Shown here: positions 22,620 through 35,017 of the stretch, piece after piece | How positions within the stretch are numbered: position 1 is the stretch's first letter | Layout: every line of letters begins with the position of its first letter | From: Vitellaria paradoxa | Lineage: Eukaryota; Streptophyta; Magnoliopsida; Ericales; Sapotaceae | Length of the DNA: 64,000 bases | NCBI GenBank assembly: GCA_019916065.1 | Contig: CM034241.1 | Span: 21,219,541 to 21,283,540, forward strand | Reading direction: 5' to 3' | Translations under genes and position numbers: made by a program | The notes under the pieces: model-generated | Databases searched by the model: none | What the model was told of the DNA's origin: nothing | What the model saw: only the letters and a program-made list of their open reading frames with translations

Positions 22620-25600
22620 ATGCTTTTAAGGTCTGGTAAACTTGTTGGAAACAGATTTGAATTGCATTCTCCATCTTCTCTTGCTGAATTGATTGAATTT
22701 GCTGCACTACATTCCCAATCTGAATTTTCTGTTGCACATATGGATCCACCACCACCTGTTCTGCCGGAAGGAAGTGTTCAAGGAGAGAATGATCAAATGG
22801 ATCAAAACATCCTTAGACCTCTCCGGGAATATCTTTATCCAGCTAGACAAACCACTCCATCTTGCATTGTTCTTCCAAATGGACATCAGAATTTTTATCT
22901 TAAACCTGGAACAATTCAGCTGTTACCAACTTTTCATGGCATGGACTCAGAAAATCCTTATATGCATATGAAAGAATTTGAAGATGTTTGTGGAACTTGC
23001 ATGGATAGGAATGTTAATGAGGACATGGTTAGGCTTAAATTATTTCCATTTTCATTGAAAGACAAGGCAAAAATGTGGTTGAATTCACTTGAGCCTAGAT
23101 CAATAGGTACTTGGAGAGACATGCAAACAAAATTTTTGAAGAAGTATTTTCCTGCAAATAGAACTGTGATTCTTCAACAGCAAATAATGAATTTTGTGTG
23201 TAAATCCAATGAAACATTTGCTCAAGCATGGGAAAGATTCAAGGAATTATTGCAAGCATGTCCACATCATGGTTTTGAATCTTGGAGAATTGTTAATTTT
23301 TTCCATAATGCATTAACTCCAAATCTGAAAATGTTGGTTGCCACCATGTGTAATGGTGAATTCTATGACAAAACTGCTGAAGAGGCTTTACATTTCTTTG
23401 ATGCTTTAGCTGAAAACACTAAACAGTGGGAGGTAGTCTCCCCATTTTGTTCTGAATTTTCTGACAGATCAAATGATAGAGGAAAGCTCCATCTCAATGA
23501 GGCAGATGATGTTGGAGCTAGGCTGGCTGCATTGTCAAGAAAGATTGAATTGATGGAGCAAAAGAAGCAAACATTGAAGGAGAGTGAAGTTAAGTGTGTG
23601 ATGTGTGAAACCGCAGACCACAGGACTGATGATTGCCCAACACTTCCAGCCTTTAAGGAAGTTCTCTATGGTCAAGCAAATCCCACACAAGCTGCAAGAC
23701 CCTTCAATCAAAATCAGGGGATGAACACATATTCGCAAGGCCATAGTCCATATTCGAATAGCTACAACCCTGGCTACAGAAATCATCCAAACCTTTCTTG
23801 GAAAGCAGAAGCACAGAACCAACAATACCAACCTCAACAAAATGTGCAACCCCAACCATTTCCTCCTCAGCCTTTTCAACCTCAGCAGAATTCAAATTTT
23901 TATCAGCCACCTCACAAAAGATCTTTGGAAGACACCTTGCAACAATTTATGCAAGGGCAGATTGGAACCAACAATCAGAATTCCAAGTTTCAAGAGCAGA
24001 CAAACAGGGCCATGGAAGACATCCGAAGTCAATTGTCAAAGCTAACTCAAGCTTTAACCATCAGAGAATCAGGAAAGCTTCCATCTCAGCCAAGACCAAA
24101 TCCTACAAGCCAAGTTCATTTCAGTGAATCATCTTCATCTGCTGCAAATGAAAATCTGGAGCATGTACAAGCTGTTTCAACATTGAGAAGTGGTAAGCAA
24201 ATTGTCAAGCCAGATTACAAACCACCTGCTGAAGAAATTGAGGAAGAAAATGAGCAAGAAATCATGAAAAATGAAGAAGAAGTGCAGCTGAAACAGAAAT
24301 TGGACAGCAAAACAGAAAGTGAACAAAAACAGCAATTTAGCACTTCTGAGAAAGAAGTCATGTTTCAGAATGAAGAGCAAGAATTGAAGCAAAATGAAAG
24401 ACTAATTGGGGACAACAAGTTGGACAGACAATTTGAGGAAAAGCAGAATCTGAACCAAGAAAATCAGGAAATTCTGATGCAGCCAGAGGGATATTCGAAT
24501 ACCAGCAAGCAACATTCGAATAGCAGTAAGCAGCAAATCAGAATCCAGAGAACAGAGCAGGTAAATTCTGAAAATAAAGAGGAAATTTCTGACAATAAGA
24601 AAAAAATTTCTGAAGAAAATCAGTTTGAAAAGAGTGAGAAAGATTTTGAAAATAAAGAAATTTTGAATAAAACCAATTTGGACAAATCTGAATTTTTTCC
24701 AAAACTTCCATTTCCACAAAGATTGAACAAAGCCAAGAAAGAGAATTTGAATTCTGACATCTATGAATTGTTCAAACAAGTCAGAATCAATATTCCCTTA
24801 CTTGATGCAATTAAACAAAATCCATCCTATGGAAAATTTTTGAAAGATTTGTGTACTGTTAAGAGGAAAATGAATGTGAAAGAAAGAGCATTTTTGACTG
24901 AACAAGTGAGCTCCATTTTGCAATTTAAAACTCCTCCCAAATATAAAGATCCAGGTTGCCCCACCATAGCCTGCTTAATTGGGAATCAAAGGGTAGATCA
25001 AGCTTTGCTAGATTTAGGTGCAAGTGTCAACCTCTTACCATTCACTGTTTACAAACAGCTGGGGTTGGGAGAACTTAGACCTACAAGGGTGACATTACAA
25101 CTTGCTGATAGGTCAGTTAAAGTCCCTAGGGGTGTGGTTGAGGATGTCTTGATTCAAGTGGATCATTTTTACTTTCCAGTGGACTTTATAGTGCTAGACA
25201 CTCAGCCCATTCAAGGAAACCAACCAGCTGTACCTGTTATCCTAGGAAGACCATTTTTGGCCACCTCAAATGCCTTGATCAATTGTAGAACTGGAGTTAT
25301 CAAGTTCTCCTTTGGAAACATGACAATTGAGAAAAACATCTTCAAGGTGACCAAACAGCCGAGTGATTATGAGGAAGTAGAGGAAGTTGATTGGATTCAA
25401 ACAACCACTCAAGATCACTTTGATAGAGAGTATTTTGATGACCCTTTGGAGAAAGCCTTAGTGAATAATGAGCAAGTAGATTTCCTAGCTGATTGTGACT
25501 TGGAGAATTGTGAGGGAGGAGAATTTGAGGAAATGAAAAATTCAGTGCTGATGATGAATCAGTGGAGACCAACTGTTGAGTCTTTAGAGCTGCCCATAGC

Positions 25601-28145
25601 CAAGCCTTTGTCATTTTTGGACCAGCCACCAAAACCTGAGAGAAAACCTTTGCCAAGTGACTTGAAATATGTATTTTTAGGTGAGGGAGAGTCCTATCCA
25701 GCTGTCATTTCATCTCAGCTGAGTTTGGACCAAGAAAATAGACTTGTGGAAGTCTTGAGGAAGCATAGAGGAGCTTTGGGCTGGACCATAGCAGACCTGC
25801 AAGGAATCAGTCCACTGATTTGCACCCATAGGATATTTTTGGAGGATGAGGCCAAGCCTATTAGGCAAATGCAAAGGAGACTCAACCCCAACATGAAAGA
25901 GGTTGTTAGAGGGGAGGTAATCAAGCTTTTGGATGCTGGAATTATCTACCCCATCTCAGATTCTAAGTGGGTGAGTCCAACTCAGGTAGTGCCTAAGAAA
26001 TCTGGAGTGACTGTGATTAAGAATGAAAAAGAGGAATTAGTTCCAATGCGCATCCAAACAGGATGGCGCATGTGCATAGATTATAGAAAGTTGAATGCAG
26101 TCACAAGGAAAGATCACTTCCCTCTTCCATTCCTAGATCAGGTATTGGAAAGAGTGGCAGGGCATGCATTTTACTGTTTCTTGGATGGTTACTCTGGGTA
26201 TAATCAGATTGAGATTGCATTGGAGGATCAGGAAAAGACCACATTCACTTGCCCATTTGGCACATTTGCATATAGGCGTATGCCTTTTGGTCTTTGCAAT
26301 GCTCCTGCAACATTTCAGAGATGTATGATGAGTCTGTTTAGTGATTTTGTAGAGAGATTCCTTGAAGTTTTTATGGATGACTTTTCAGTATATGGCAGTG
26401 ACTTTGATACATGTTTGGGAAACTTAGAGAAGGTTTTGATTAGATGTGAGGAGAAAAACTTGGTTTTGAATTGGGAAAAATGCCACTTTATGGTAACTCA
26501 TGGAATTGTCCTTGGCCACATAGTGTCTTCTAGGGGGATAGAAGTAGACAAAGCTAAAGTGGAAATTATTCAAAAACTTCCTACCCCTAGATGTGTTAAG
26601 GATATCAGATCATTCCTTGGCCATGCTGGGTTTTATAGAAGGTTTATTGCATCATTCAGTGCCATTGCTAGACCTTTGTGCAACCTTCTATCCCAGGATG
26701 TTCCCTTTGATTGGACACCAGAGTGTCAGGCCTCATTTGATAGACTTAAGAGTTTGCTCACCTCAGCTCCCATTATGCAGCCACCAGACTGGACTTTACC
26801 ATTTGAGATCATGTGTGATGCTAGTGATTGTGCCATTGGTGCAGTGCTAGGACAGAGGAGGGATAGGAGACCACATGTGTTGTACTATGCTAGCAAAACC
26901 CTTAGTGAAGCACAAAGGAATTACACTACTACTGAGAAGGAGTTGCTAGCAGTAGTATATGCCTTGGACAAGTTCAGATCATACCTGGTAGGTTCTCATG
27001 TCATAGTATACACTGACCATGCTGCTTTGAAGTATCTCTTGACCAAACCTGATGCTAAGCCTAGACTTATTAGATGGATTCTTCTGCTTCAAGAATTTGA
27101 TTTAGAAATCAAGGACAAAAAGGGAGTTGAAAATGTAGTTGCTGATCACCTTTCTAGACTCCCACATCAAGATTTAGCATCCTTTGATTCTCCCATCAAT
27201 GAGACATTCCCTGATGAGCAGTTGTTCCACATAGACTCTTCTGAGGTACCTTGGTTTGCAGATATAGCCAACTACCTAGCTTCAGGTATTGTGCCTTCTC
27301 ACTGGACCATGTTGGATAGAAGGAAGTTCTTTAGGAATGTGAGACACTTTTTCTGGGATGACCCTTATTTGTTTAAGTATTGCTCAGATCAAGTCATAAG
27401 GAGATGCATACCCGAGAGTGAAGTACAGAGTGTCATTAGTTTTTGTCATACTCTTGCATGTGGAGGTCATTTTTCAGCTAGGAAGACAGTGGCAAAGATT
27501 TTACAGAGTGGATTGTTTTGGCCTACCATGTTTAGGGATGTGCATGCCTTTTGTGTTGCTTGTGATAGGTGTCAAAGGCTTGGTAAGATCACTAGGAGAA
27601 ACATGATGCCACTTCACCCCATTTATGTGCTTGATATCTTTGATTGTTGGGGTATGGATTTTATGGGACCATTTGTGAATTCATTTGGCAATGAGTATAT
27701 CTTAGTGGCAGTGGATTATGTTTCAAAGTGGATAGAAGCCATACCAACTAAGACCAATGACCACAAGGTAGTGATAAAATTTTTGAAGGAAAATGTGTTT
27801 TCAAGATTTGGAATGCCAAAGGCCATGATAAGTGATAGGGGAACACATTTTTGCAATAGACATGTTGGTCTTTTGATGAAGAAGTATGGGGTGTTACATA
27901 AGGTTGGAACATCTTACCACCCCCAAACAAGTGGACAAGCTGAATTAGCCAATAGAGAGATCAAAAGAATCATTGAAAAAACAGTGAATCCCACAAGGAA
28001 AGATTGGTCTTTGAAATTGGTTGATGCACTTTGGGCTTATAGGACTGCCTACAAGACTATCCTAGGCATGTCTCCTTATAGGTTAGTGTATGGAAAAGCT
28101 TGTCATCTTCCTGTGGAACTTGAACACAAGGCTTTTGGGCAGTGA
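22620..28145 (+). CDS. Athila gag-pol polyprotein, copy 1 (one late frameshift)
   Basis: The first ATG of the long frame, at 22620, gives 1841 codons; a TTG at 22596 is in the same frame. Residues about 140-240 form a retrotransposon gag domain ([29 protein letters not shown]). A CCHC knuckle [14 protein letters not shown] lies near 325. A long Gln/Glu/Asn-rich linker (about 400-690) precedes the protease ([12 protein letters not shown], near 798; DLGA rather than D-S/T-GA). RT follows ([11 protein letters not shown] near 1150, catalytic FMDDFSVYG near 1251), then RNase H ([11 protein letters not shown] near 1398) and integrase (zinc site near 1610-1640; D-D-E residues in WGMDFMG, SDRG and [10 protein letters not shown]). 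The frame ends early because the T-run at 28133-28136 is one T shorter than in copy 2. The remaining integrase tail is in another frame at 28142-28543. It would make the capsid, copy RNA to DNA and integrate it. Confidence 0.9.
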   Translation: MLLRSGKLVGNRFELHSPSSLAELIEFAALHSQSEFSVAHMDPPPPVLPEGSVQGENDQMDQNILRPLREYLYPARQTTPSCIVLPNGHQNFYLKPGTIQLLPTFHGMDSENPYMHMKEFEDVCGTCMDRNVNEDMVRLKLFPFSLKDKAKMWLNSLEPRSIGTWRDMQTKFLKKYFPANRTVILQQQIMNFVCKSNETFAQAWERFKELLQACPHHGFESWRIVNFFHNALTPNLKMLVATMCNGEFYDKTAEEALHFFDALAENTKQWEVVSPFCSEFSDRSNDRGKLHLNEADDVGARLAALSRKIELMEQKKQTLKESEVKCVMCETADHRTDDCPTLPAFKEVLYGQANPTQAARPFNQNQGMNTYSQGHSPYSNSYNPGYRNHPNLSWKAEAQNQQYQPQQNVQPQPFPPQPFQPQQNSNFYQPPHKRSLEDTLQQFMQGQIGTNNQNSKFQEQTNRAMEDIRSQLSKLTQALTIRESGKLPSQPRPNPTSQVHFSESSSSAANENLEHVQAVSTLRSGKQIVKPDYKPPAEEIEEENEQEIMKNEEEVQLKQKLDSKTESEQKQQFSTSEKEVMFQNEEQELKQNERLIGDNKLDRQFEEKQNLNQENQEILMQPEGYSNTSKQHSNSSKQQIRIQRTEQVNSENKEEISDNKKKISEENQFEKSEKDFENKEILNKTNLDKSEFFPKLPFPQRLNKAKKENLNSDIYELFKQVRINIPLLDAIKQNPSYGKFLKDLCTVKRKMNVKERAFLTEQVSSILQFKTPPKYKDPGCPTIACLIGNQRVDQALLDLGASVNLLPFTVYKQLGLGELRPTRVTLQLADRSVKVPRGVVEDVLIQVDHFYFPVDFIVLDTQPIQGNQPAVPVILGRPFLATSNALINCRTGVIKFSFGNMTIEKNIFKVTKQPSDYEEVEEVDWIQTTTQDHFDREYFDDPLEKALVNNEQVDFLADCDLENCEGGEFEEMKNSVLMMNQWRPTVESLELPIAKPLSFLDQPPKPERKPLPSDLKYVFLGEGESYPAVISSQLSLDQENRLVEVLRKHRGALGWTIADLQGISPLICTHRIFLEDEAKPIRQMQRRLNPNMKEVVRGEVIKLLDAGIIYPISDSKWVSPTQVVPKKSGVTVIKNEKEELVPMRIQTGWRMCIDYRKLNAVTRKDHFPLPFLDQVLERVAGHAFYCFLDGYSGYNQIEIALEDQEKTTFTCPFGTFAYRRMPFGLCNAPATFQRCMMSLFSDFVERFLEVFMDDFSVYGSDFDTCLGNLEKVLIRCEEKNLVLNWEKCHFMVTHGIVLGHIVSSRGIEVDKAKVEIIQKLPTPRCVKDIRSFLGHAGFYRRFIASFSAIARPLCNLLSQDVPFDWTPECQASFDRLKSLLTSAPIMQPPDWTLPFEIMCDASDCAIGAVLGQRRDRRPHVLYYASKTLSEAQRNYTTTEKELLAVVYALDKFRSYLVGSHVIVYTDHAALKYLLTKPDAKPRLIRWILLLQEFDLEIKDKKGVENVVADHLSRLPHQDLASFDSPINETFPDEQLFHIDSSEVPWFADIANYLASGIVPSHWTMLDRRKFFRNVRHFFWDDPYLFKYCSDQVIRRCIPESEVQSVISFCHTLACGGHFSARKTVAKILQSGLFWPTMFRDVHAFCVACDRCQRLGKITRRNMMPLHPIYVLDIFDCWGMDFMGPFVNSFGNEYILVAVDYVSKWIEAIPTKTNDHKVVIKFLKENVFSRFGMPKAMISDRGTHFCNRHVGLLMKKYGVLHKVGTSYHPQTSGQAELANREIKRIIEKTVNPTRKDWSLKLVDALWAYRTAYKTILGMSPYRLVYGKACHLPVELEHKAFGQ

Positions 28146-28543
28146 GACATTTTAATGAGAGCATCACTGAATCTGGTTTTCAAAGAAAATTGCAACTAAA
28201 TGAGCTTGAGGAGATTAGAAATGATGCATATGAGAATGCTAAGATCACCAAGGATAGAGTGAAGAAATGGCATGATACACATATCCTCAAAAGAGAGTTG
28301 TTTGTGGGTCAAAAGGTCTTGTTGTATGACTCAAGGTTACACTTGTTTCCCGGGAAATTGAAGTCCAGATGGAGTGGTCCATATGTGATTCAGAATATCA
28401 CTGAGTTTGGGGCTGTTGACATTCAAAATCCAACCTCCAAAAATGTTTTTAGAGTGAATGGACAGAGATTGAAAGAGTATCATGAGAATTTTGTTGCTGA
28501 AGTGGAGAGTTGGGATCTTGAAGATCCCCCAAATTCTGTTTGA
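28142..28543 (+). CDS. Integrase C-terminal tail, copy 1, out of frame with gag-pol
   Basis: 133 codons continue the integrase after the frameshift ([42 protein letters not shown]). They end in a DNA-binding-type C-terminus and a stop just before the spacer. In copy 2 the equivalent sequence is fused to the upstream integrase. The single-base difference lies in a T-run and could be an assembly error or a real inactivating change. No chromodomain is present, as expected for Athila. Confidence 0.85.
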   Translation: MRHFNESITESGFQRKLQLNELEEIRNDAYENAKITKDRVKKWHDTHILKRELFVGQKVLLYDSRLHLFPGKLKSRWSGPYVIQNITEFGAVDIQNPTSKNVFRVNGQRLKEYHENFVAEVESWDLEDPPNSV

Positions 28544-29143
28544 ATGGAGGAAGAATTCTGATTTTGTATCATAGTAGTGTAGGTTCTGTTATGTTTTTGA
28601 TTTTCTGTTTTCTTTGGTTTTTGTAATTTTCTTTCTTTCATCTAAAAAAAAAAAAAAAAATTTTCAGTTTGCAAGTTTTAACACATTGGTTTCAGCAAGT
28701 TTCATGAAGAATTGAGAATTTCTGCTTTATGTTTTACTGATATTTGAATTTTCAAAGGTTGGAACTGACATGTGCTATTTGAGGTAGCAACATCACTTGT
28801 GGTGGACCTACTTGAGAGTCAAAGTGGAATAAATGCATTTGCTTGATTTGTTTTGGGAGTATAATGCATTAACCAAAGTGGGTAGCACATGCTTTCAAAG
28901 TGTTTCAGAATGCAGCCAAAGAATTTCAATTGAGCAAGCTTCATTAAGGATCAAGTCACATCAGCAGGTGCAACAAAAACTGATCAAATCTGGTACTGCT
29001 ATTAAGTCCAAATCAGATGAGAAACTCATTTCATTCGAATAGCTGAACAGTCATTTGAATAGGCCATCTTAGCACAAAATCTCATCTGTGAACAGCAACC
29101 CATCTTGCATACTTACTGATTTCCTGCATCTTGGTTGTTTGTG

Positions 29144-29383
29144 ATGCTTGGCAAAACCTCACTGATCTTAATTACACTCAACCCATTTTGTATTGTTTTG
29201 GTTCTACTGATTTGCATTTTCTTTGAGAATATTGCATTGAACAAGTTGGGGGGAGCAACTGTTTTGGTAATACCTTGGAGTTTCAGCTGGTCTACATCAC
29301 TCAAACATGTTAACCTTAAACTCAGCAGGTACCTCTTTTCCTTTTGCACTTATTCCAAATTGATTGACTTGTTTGTGCATTGA
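29144..29383 (+). CDS. Short hydrophobic ORF in the spacer (unassigned)
   Basis: ATG at 29144 opens about 79 codons. A strongly hydrophobic run, LILITLNPFCIVLVLLICIF, could span a membrane. The same frame is kept in copy 2 from 41537, with a changed tail from indels. I recognise no family. It overlaps the purine tract at 29246, and the two copies are so similar that conservation is weak evidence. It could be a remnant of a small membrane protein or chance. Confidence 0.2.
   Translation: MLGKTSLILITLNPFCIVLVLLICIFFENIALNKLGGATVLVIPWSFSWSTSLKHVNLKLSRYLFSFCTYSKLIDLFVH
29246..29256 (+). other. Candidate internal polypurine tract
   Basis: TTGGGGGGAGC resembles the 3' tract (TTGGGGGGTGTG before LTR2). 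A second one, GTTGGGGGGGG, lies at 29400-29411. Both are repeated in copy 2 (41639-41649 and 41796-41807). Confidence 0.4.
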
Positions 29384-30040
29384 GGACAATGCTTGTTTTA
29401 GTTGGGGGGGGACACAATCTGAGTTTGTGAATGTGAATAGTTTTGACTGAAATTTGCTGAATTGGGTGATTGGATATGATCAGAATGTTTTGAATATGAT
29501 TTGGAATTGCTTGAATTGAATTAAGATCATGCTTATGTCAGTTTGAGTTTGCATATGTTGAAAATTTGAAAAAAAATTTTTTTTTTTTGAAACTTTGGAA
29601 AAATTGCAAAACTTCTTCTTGAATTAGTTGTTCTTTTGAAATAATTTTCGAATCTAGCTGTTGGCAAAACTTAATTTGAGTATTCTTAAGAAATGGAGAA
29701 GAATTTCTGGTTTTCTGGACACTGGAATTGCAAAGTGCTGATAACCCGTATTCGAATATGGGTCTGGGTATTCGAATATGATGTCAGTTTTAAATCCTGT
29801 ATATACCCGTAAGTGGCCCCATTTAAGGTCCTGTTCTATTCGAATACGAGCCCTGGTGCCCACAACCCTGAAACCTTCACCATTCCACATCTTCTTCCAG
29901 CCTTTTACTTTCAGATTATCTGAGTGAGATTTTGAGTTGACATTGAAGGGAAGATTCAGATACAGAGCTGCGATTGAAGAAGCTAGGGTTTACAGCTTTG
30001 GAGAATTTCTGATAAAGGGTGAAAAATCAAGTGAAGCAAA

Positions 30041-31421
30041 ATGCCACCAAAGAGGATGAAGAAGATGGCTTACAAAGGAAAGGCTAAGAGAAGGAGCATG
30101 AGGATTTTGAGCCAACATGGTAAGGGTTCTTCACTTGTTGTTCAGGAACCCATAACTTATGAACTGTCATCCTCTAAATCAGACCGTAGGTCTTCCTCTA
30201 GAACAGAATCATTCCATTCTGTAGGCAATGAGAGTTTGAGTGAGAGACATGATGCTCATGTCTCTAATGTTGAAAAGGAAAACTCTGTTGGAGTTCCTGA
30301 GAATGTGCCGATTGAGGAACACACCTCTGCTCCTGAGGATGAGGTCCACACCTCTGAAAAGGTTCCTGAAGATGAACCTGAAGCACAACCTGGCCATGAT
30401 CTGTTTGATGAGGGTTCTTTTGATAATTTGAGGTTTTCCAACAAAGCTTCAAAGCTGAAATTTGATGAGAATTACAGCAAGAGAGCTGTGTTGACTGAAA
30501 GAGGAATTAAATTGGAGGATTACAATGAACCACCCTATGAATTGTTAGAGTTATTTGAGCAAAGGGGCTGGGTACATTGGGTTACAACCAGTAGGAGGGC
30601 TGTGGTACCATATGTGAGGGAATTTTACTCAAATGCTGAAATGGGTATGATTCATGGGAGACCTGAGATAAACTCTAAGGTTAGAGGGAAGAGAATTAGT
30701 TTGAATCTTGAGAAGATTTCCTTCATAGGTCATTTGCCTGTTGAAAGAATACCCGAATCCACACCTAAACAAAAAGCAAAATGGGAGAAGCAATTGCATA
30801 AGGACAATTTGGCTAGGCTCTTCACAGCCAACCCTCGAGCTCAATGGACCACTTCTAGGATGTCCAAGTCAGGAATTACTCCCAAAAGTAATATCCTTCA
30901 CATGCTGGTCTGTTCTTTATTTCTGCCCCATGCTTACAAGTCAACCATCACTCTTGAACAAGCCATGATTATGGGAAAGATGTTGTTAGGCATTCCCATG
31001 GATTTACCTTACCACATTTGGTTGGTTATTTCTCATGTGGTAGAGAAACCAGAATCCACTGCTGGGCTGCCTTTTGGAGGTTTAATTACAGAGATAATTG
31101 AGCACTTTTTGGGAATAGAGGAAGAGGCAGGAATGGCCATTGTGAAAGCTGCTCCTTTGATAGACAAAATATCCATGAATCGAAGTCGAGGGACAATTGA
31201 AGAAGGCTACTCCACCTGCAGTTGAGAACAACCAGCAGCAGCCAGCAGAGGAGGAGGCAACTGAAGCAGCCCCCATGAGCACAGAGGAGAAGTTGAAATT
31301 AATCCAGAAAAATCAAGAAGTGCTGATGAGGGAAGTGAGTGAGCTGAGACAGGGGCAGCAGAAGCTTATTCGAATGGTGGAAAGCATATTCGAATGGAGT
31401 CAAGAAGGGAGAAATGCTTAA
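30041..31421 (+). pseudogene. ORF3 copy 1, plant-transposon-protein-like, one frameshift
   Basis: ATG at 30041 opens a frame that is the same as the intact copy at 42432-43811 up to about codon 385. The G-run at 31190-31192 has one extra G here, so the frame stops at 31225. The original frame continues to TAA at 31419-31421. Content is a basic N-terminus (MPPKRMKKMAYKGKAKRR), an acidic Ser/Glu-rich stretch, a folded middle (LLELFEQRGWVHWV, SNILHMLVCSLFLPHA, MGKMLLGIPMDLPYHIW) and a C-terminal coiled coil. See copy 2 for discussion. The single-base difference may be an assembly error. Confidence 0.75.
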
Positions 31422-32402
31422 TTTCAGTACTTCAGCCATGATCCAGACTCTTTTGTCCTTGAAACCAGATTTTTGACAACAAATCTTCAGAATATTTCAA
31501 ATATGTTTTGTCAACAATAGGATTTGGATTAATGTTCCTGCTGTTTGTTTCTTTTGATTAGGATTAAGTTGTTTTGTTTTACTTTTGCTACCTAGGACTT
31601 TGAACTTTCAACTTGGAATGAATGAAATTTCTGTTTTCTTGGAATTAGTAATGTCATTTGCATAATTGGATTGAGCTGAGTTGAAGTATGAAATTTTAAG
31701 AGTTGTTGTGGTTGCCATGTGTTTTTAAGTTGAAAAGTGTGTGAATGGATTTAGTTTGAGGATTGTTGATCTAACATTTGTCTTGAAGAATGAATTTATG
31801 AATGAATAATGTGTTTTATGGATTTCCAGATATAGTGGAGACTTAAAACCTGAAGTGAGATATTTGAGCCTTAAACTTTGTCATGAGAGACTTCATTTAC
31901 TCTAAGGGCTTTCCAAAAGCTCAAGCTTTTTGCACTTCAAATTTCTTCAATAACTCCACTTATACTATTTTGCTTTGGGTGTTTGTGAAGTGATGGATGA
32001 ATGGAACTAGACTTCTGATTCTTAACTTTTATGGTTGAATGGAATGAAATCATAGAAATGATATTAGGCCATTTTTCTTAACATTTGAGCTTGGAATGCC
32101 TTTCTTTGATGAACATCATCCTTGGAGCCAAGTTTGAGCTTTATTAGAGCATTCATACTTCTTTATTCTTACCACATCATACCTTTAACCATTATGAATG
32201 CTCTTTAGCCTTCCCTAACAGATTGGAATACACTGAAAATATTAAGGAAGAGAAATGAACAACACTTTGGGATTTTGAGGTGAGAAGAAAGAAAATGAAT
32301 GGAATGAGGAAAAGAAAATGTTAAGGGAAATTGTTGATAAAAAGAAAATCAAAAAGGTGGAAACTGTTTTACTTTTGAAAAACATTCACTTGAGGTCAAT
32401 TT

Positions 32403-32435
<33 letters not shown>

Positions 32436-33141
32436 AGAAGAAGAATTGGAGAAGGGTGGAAGAAAGTTTATTTCAGTGTTCCAAATCAGTTTTTGAATTC
32501 CTTATCCTTCCCTTCTATTACCTTATTAAACCTCATGGCCCCATTACAACCCATTGCAAGTCCTAATTGATCTTTGAAAGAATTTTCATTCAATTGTGAA
32601 ATTTAGGAATTAAGGAATCATGGTGAAAATTCTGAAATTATTTTGCTACATCATTCCTTCATGGAGTTATGCCAAGTCTAATTCTTTCTTGAATACATCG
32701 TTTTTGACTTGTTGATGCCACCTTCTAGAATTTGATGAACATTTACTCTTAATAGGGGCATCTTGAGTGAAACCTTGTGTGCTCTAGTTTCTTTGGAGTG
32801 AATTCCAAGGTGAGATTTGAAGTCAAAACTTGGGAATGAAATGGAATGCAAAGTTCAGGATTAAATGAAGTTCTAAAAGATGTATGTTAAGATTGATAGA
32901 GTTAAAAGCTGCTATTCATTCACATTCATTTCACACATTTGGCAAGTTTCACATCTCTTATAAAATTTTAAATTTTAAACTTTGCTTATGAAAATTTTTG
33001 CTCATGGTGTTGACTAATTCCATATGAATAGCTGAAATATCATTCGAAATTGAAATGAAATTAATGCTTTTGGATTTCTCTCCTATTTCTTCTATTTAGA
33101 AGCATTACTAGGGACTAGTAATGTTGTAGTTGGGGGGTGTG
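31422..33141 (+). other. Athila 3' untranslated region and polypurine tract, copy 1
   Basis: No gene is seen in this 1.7-kb stretch. It includes a run of about 30 A residues (about 32403-32433) and ends in AGTTGGGGGGTGTG at 33128-33141, the polypurine tract directly before LTR2. Equivalent stretches are 43812-45531 and 50349-52065. Confidence 0.75.
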
Positions 33142-34662
33142 TGATTGGACATCAATTGATACATATTTATACATTCAAATTACACTTGCACACATCATAA
33201 AAAGACATAAAATCTATGTTTTGTGCAGATTTCATCTCCATATCTCCAAAGTGGATTGTGTGTTGATTTCCATCACAAGAACAAGAAATTAAGCTACATT
33301 GAGGATGTTGAGAAGAAAGCATGCTGCACAACACATCAAAGGATTGAAGCTATTTCAGAAGAAGAAGAAAATTCAGTTGAAATCAGTGCAAAGAAATCAG
33401 AATCACTATTCTGGAAATTTCTGCAGCAGGGGATCGTATTCGAATATGGGTTTACTGTATTCGAATATGAGCTTCTTCACAGCAACGAATTCCATGTGAC
33501 CCCAACTTCCCCACGTGATGTAATCTGCAATCCAGGGAGGGCAAATCAGGAAAAGATATAGGAGAGAGAAGAAGCCATCATGAGGGAACATTCGGTTAGA
33601 GGAGAGAGAAAAGATATAGGAGAGAGAAGGAAGAAAGAAGGGGAGGAGACCCACGCGACAGAAAACAGAGAGCATTCGGCTGGGAAGAAATTCAGATTTC
33701 GTAGAGAGAGTTTTAGAGAGTTTTTCATTGAGAGTTCAGAGTTTTATATTGGAATTTTAATTCAGCATTGGAGTTTTGGAGATTTACACATTGAATTCAT
33801 TCCAATTTCTGTAATCAGATTTTGAAGTCTAAATCCATTTAACTTTCAATTTCAGATTGCAATGTCTTCCAATCAGATTTCCATTTCTGTTTTTCTTCTT
33901 TTCAACATGCTCGGCTAAGTTTTCTTGAGCCAAGGCAAGGGTAATGCCCTTCCAATGAATCTCAAGTGGCCGAACTTCATGAATTTACCTTGAGTTTTTA
34001 TGGTTATCAAATCAATTTGCAGCTGGGTGTCTTAGAACTCATTGATTCAAGACCCGATTAATCCAACTTTGTATATCCTATTGATGAGTTCATAGGTGTT
34101 GCTTAACTTAGAACTCTCATGACATTGTTGTATGTGGGTTGCTAGAATTAGAACTCCTATTGTCCTTAAAATAGGTTATGCACATTGAGTGTTTAATCCA
34201 TGGTTTGTTTCAATTGAAATTAATTTTCTCAAAAATCAGTACAAATTGATTTGGTAAATTTATAAGCTCTTGGCACTTGAAATTCATTTGGATTGGTATT
34301 AAACTTGCCTTGCTCAACCTTTTTATCATTTAATCTTTAGTTTAAATTCACTTTGCTTTTGGAAAGTTAGTTCAAAATCATCAACCAACCAAATCAGATT
34401 TTAATTTTCTATTTTACATTTTTCTGTGAGTAGTGTTTTGCCAAATTAATCTCCATTAGAGTCATTCACTTCATTGCTCCCTAGATCCCTGTGGAAATGA
34501 CCTGGGACTTACCAGTTATTTTGTGCTTCAACCACACCTTGCACTTGGGGGAAAACTTGTCTTGACTTACCTCACTTAACATTTTCTTTAACTTTGAATT
34601 TATAATCTGAATTTTCATTTGAGCTTTTATCTTGAAGTGAGGTAATTAAACAAGAACAAGCA
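33142..34662 (+). repeat. Athila LTR2 (1521 bp)
   Basis: It starts TGATTGGACATC and ends GAACAAGCA. It shares GCGACAGAAAACAGAGAGC, GAGTAGTGTTTT and CATTGCTCCC with LTR3, and not with LTR1 or LTR4. It serves as the 3' LTR of internal 1 and the 5' LTR of internal 2, so there is no flanking DNA or TSD between them. Confidence 0.9.
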
Positions 34663-34670
34663 CAAATTTA

Positions 34671-34688
34671 TGGCGCCGTTGCCGGGGA
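34671..34688 (+). other. Primer-binding site, tRNA-Asp type (copy 2)
   Basis: TGGCGCCGTTGCCGGGGA lies 8 bases after LTR2, the same as copy 1. Confidence 0.85.
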
Positions 34689-35017
34689 TCTTTGAGAAGC
34701 AATGGTGTTTTGAGCCTTTGGAGCATTGACTGGCAGTACATCTCACCATCATCTTCAACAACAGAGCTGCTTAACTTGTTGAGTAACTTTGTTTCATCTC
34801 TATTTCTATTTCTTTTATAGTTTTAGTTGTTAGTTTAGTTTTAGAACTGCTTGCATCTGAATCCTGAAATTCTGATTCGAATCTATTTCATCTGATATTC
34901 GAATACGGCTGCATTTCTTTGCTGAGAGCTGTAGTTGCAATTCTCTGTGAATCAGTAGATGAAATTGTGAAGTTAGGAGTTTAGATTGGAGTTTTGTGTC
35001 AGTCTGAATTTCTGTTT

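Larger units (their letters stand above)
28544..30040 (+). other. Athila spacer between pol and ORF3, copy 1
   Basis: This is mostly non-coding. It holds a poly-A run (about 28647), two G-run purine tracts resembling the 3' polypurine tract (29246-29256 and 29399-29411), several ATTCGAAT palindromes (29033, 29750, 29770, 29838) and a short hydrophobic frame (29144-29383). Confidence 0.7.

Noticed and set aside
24177..24779. Phe/Leu-rich frames on the minus strand of gag
   Set aside because: They are complements of the Gln/Glu/Lys-rich gag-pol linker.
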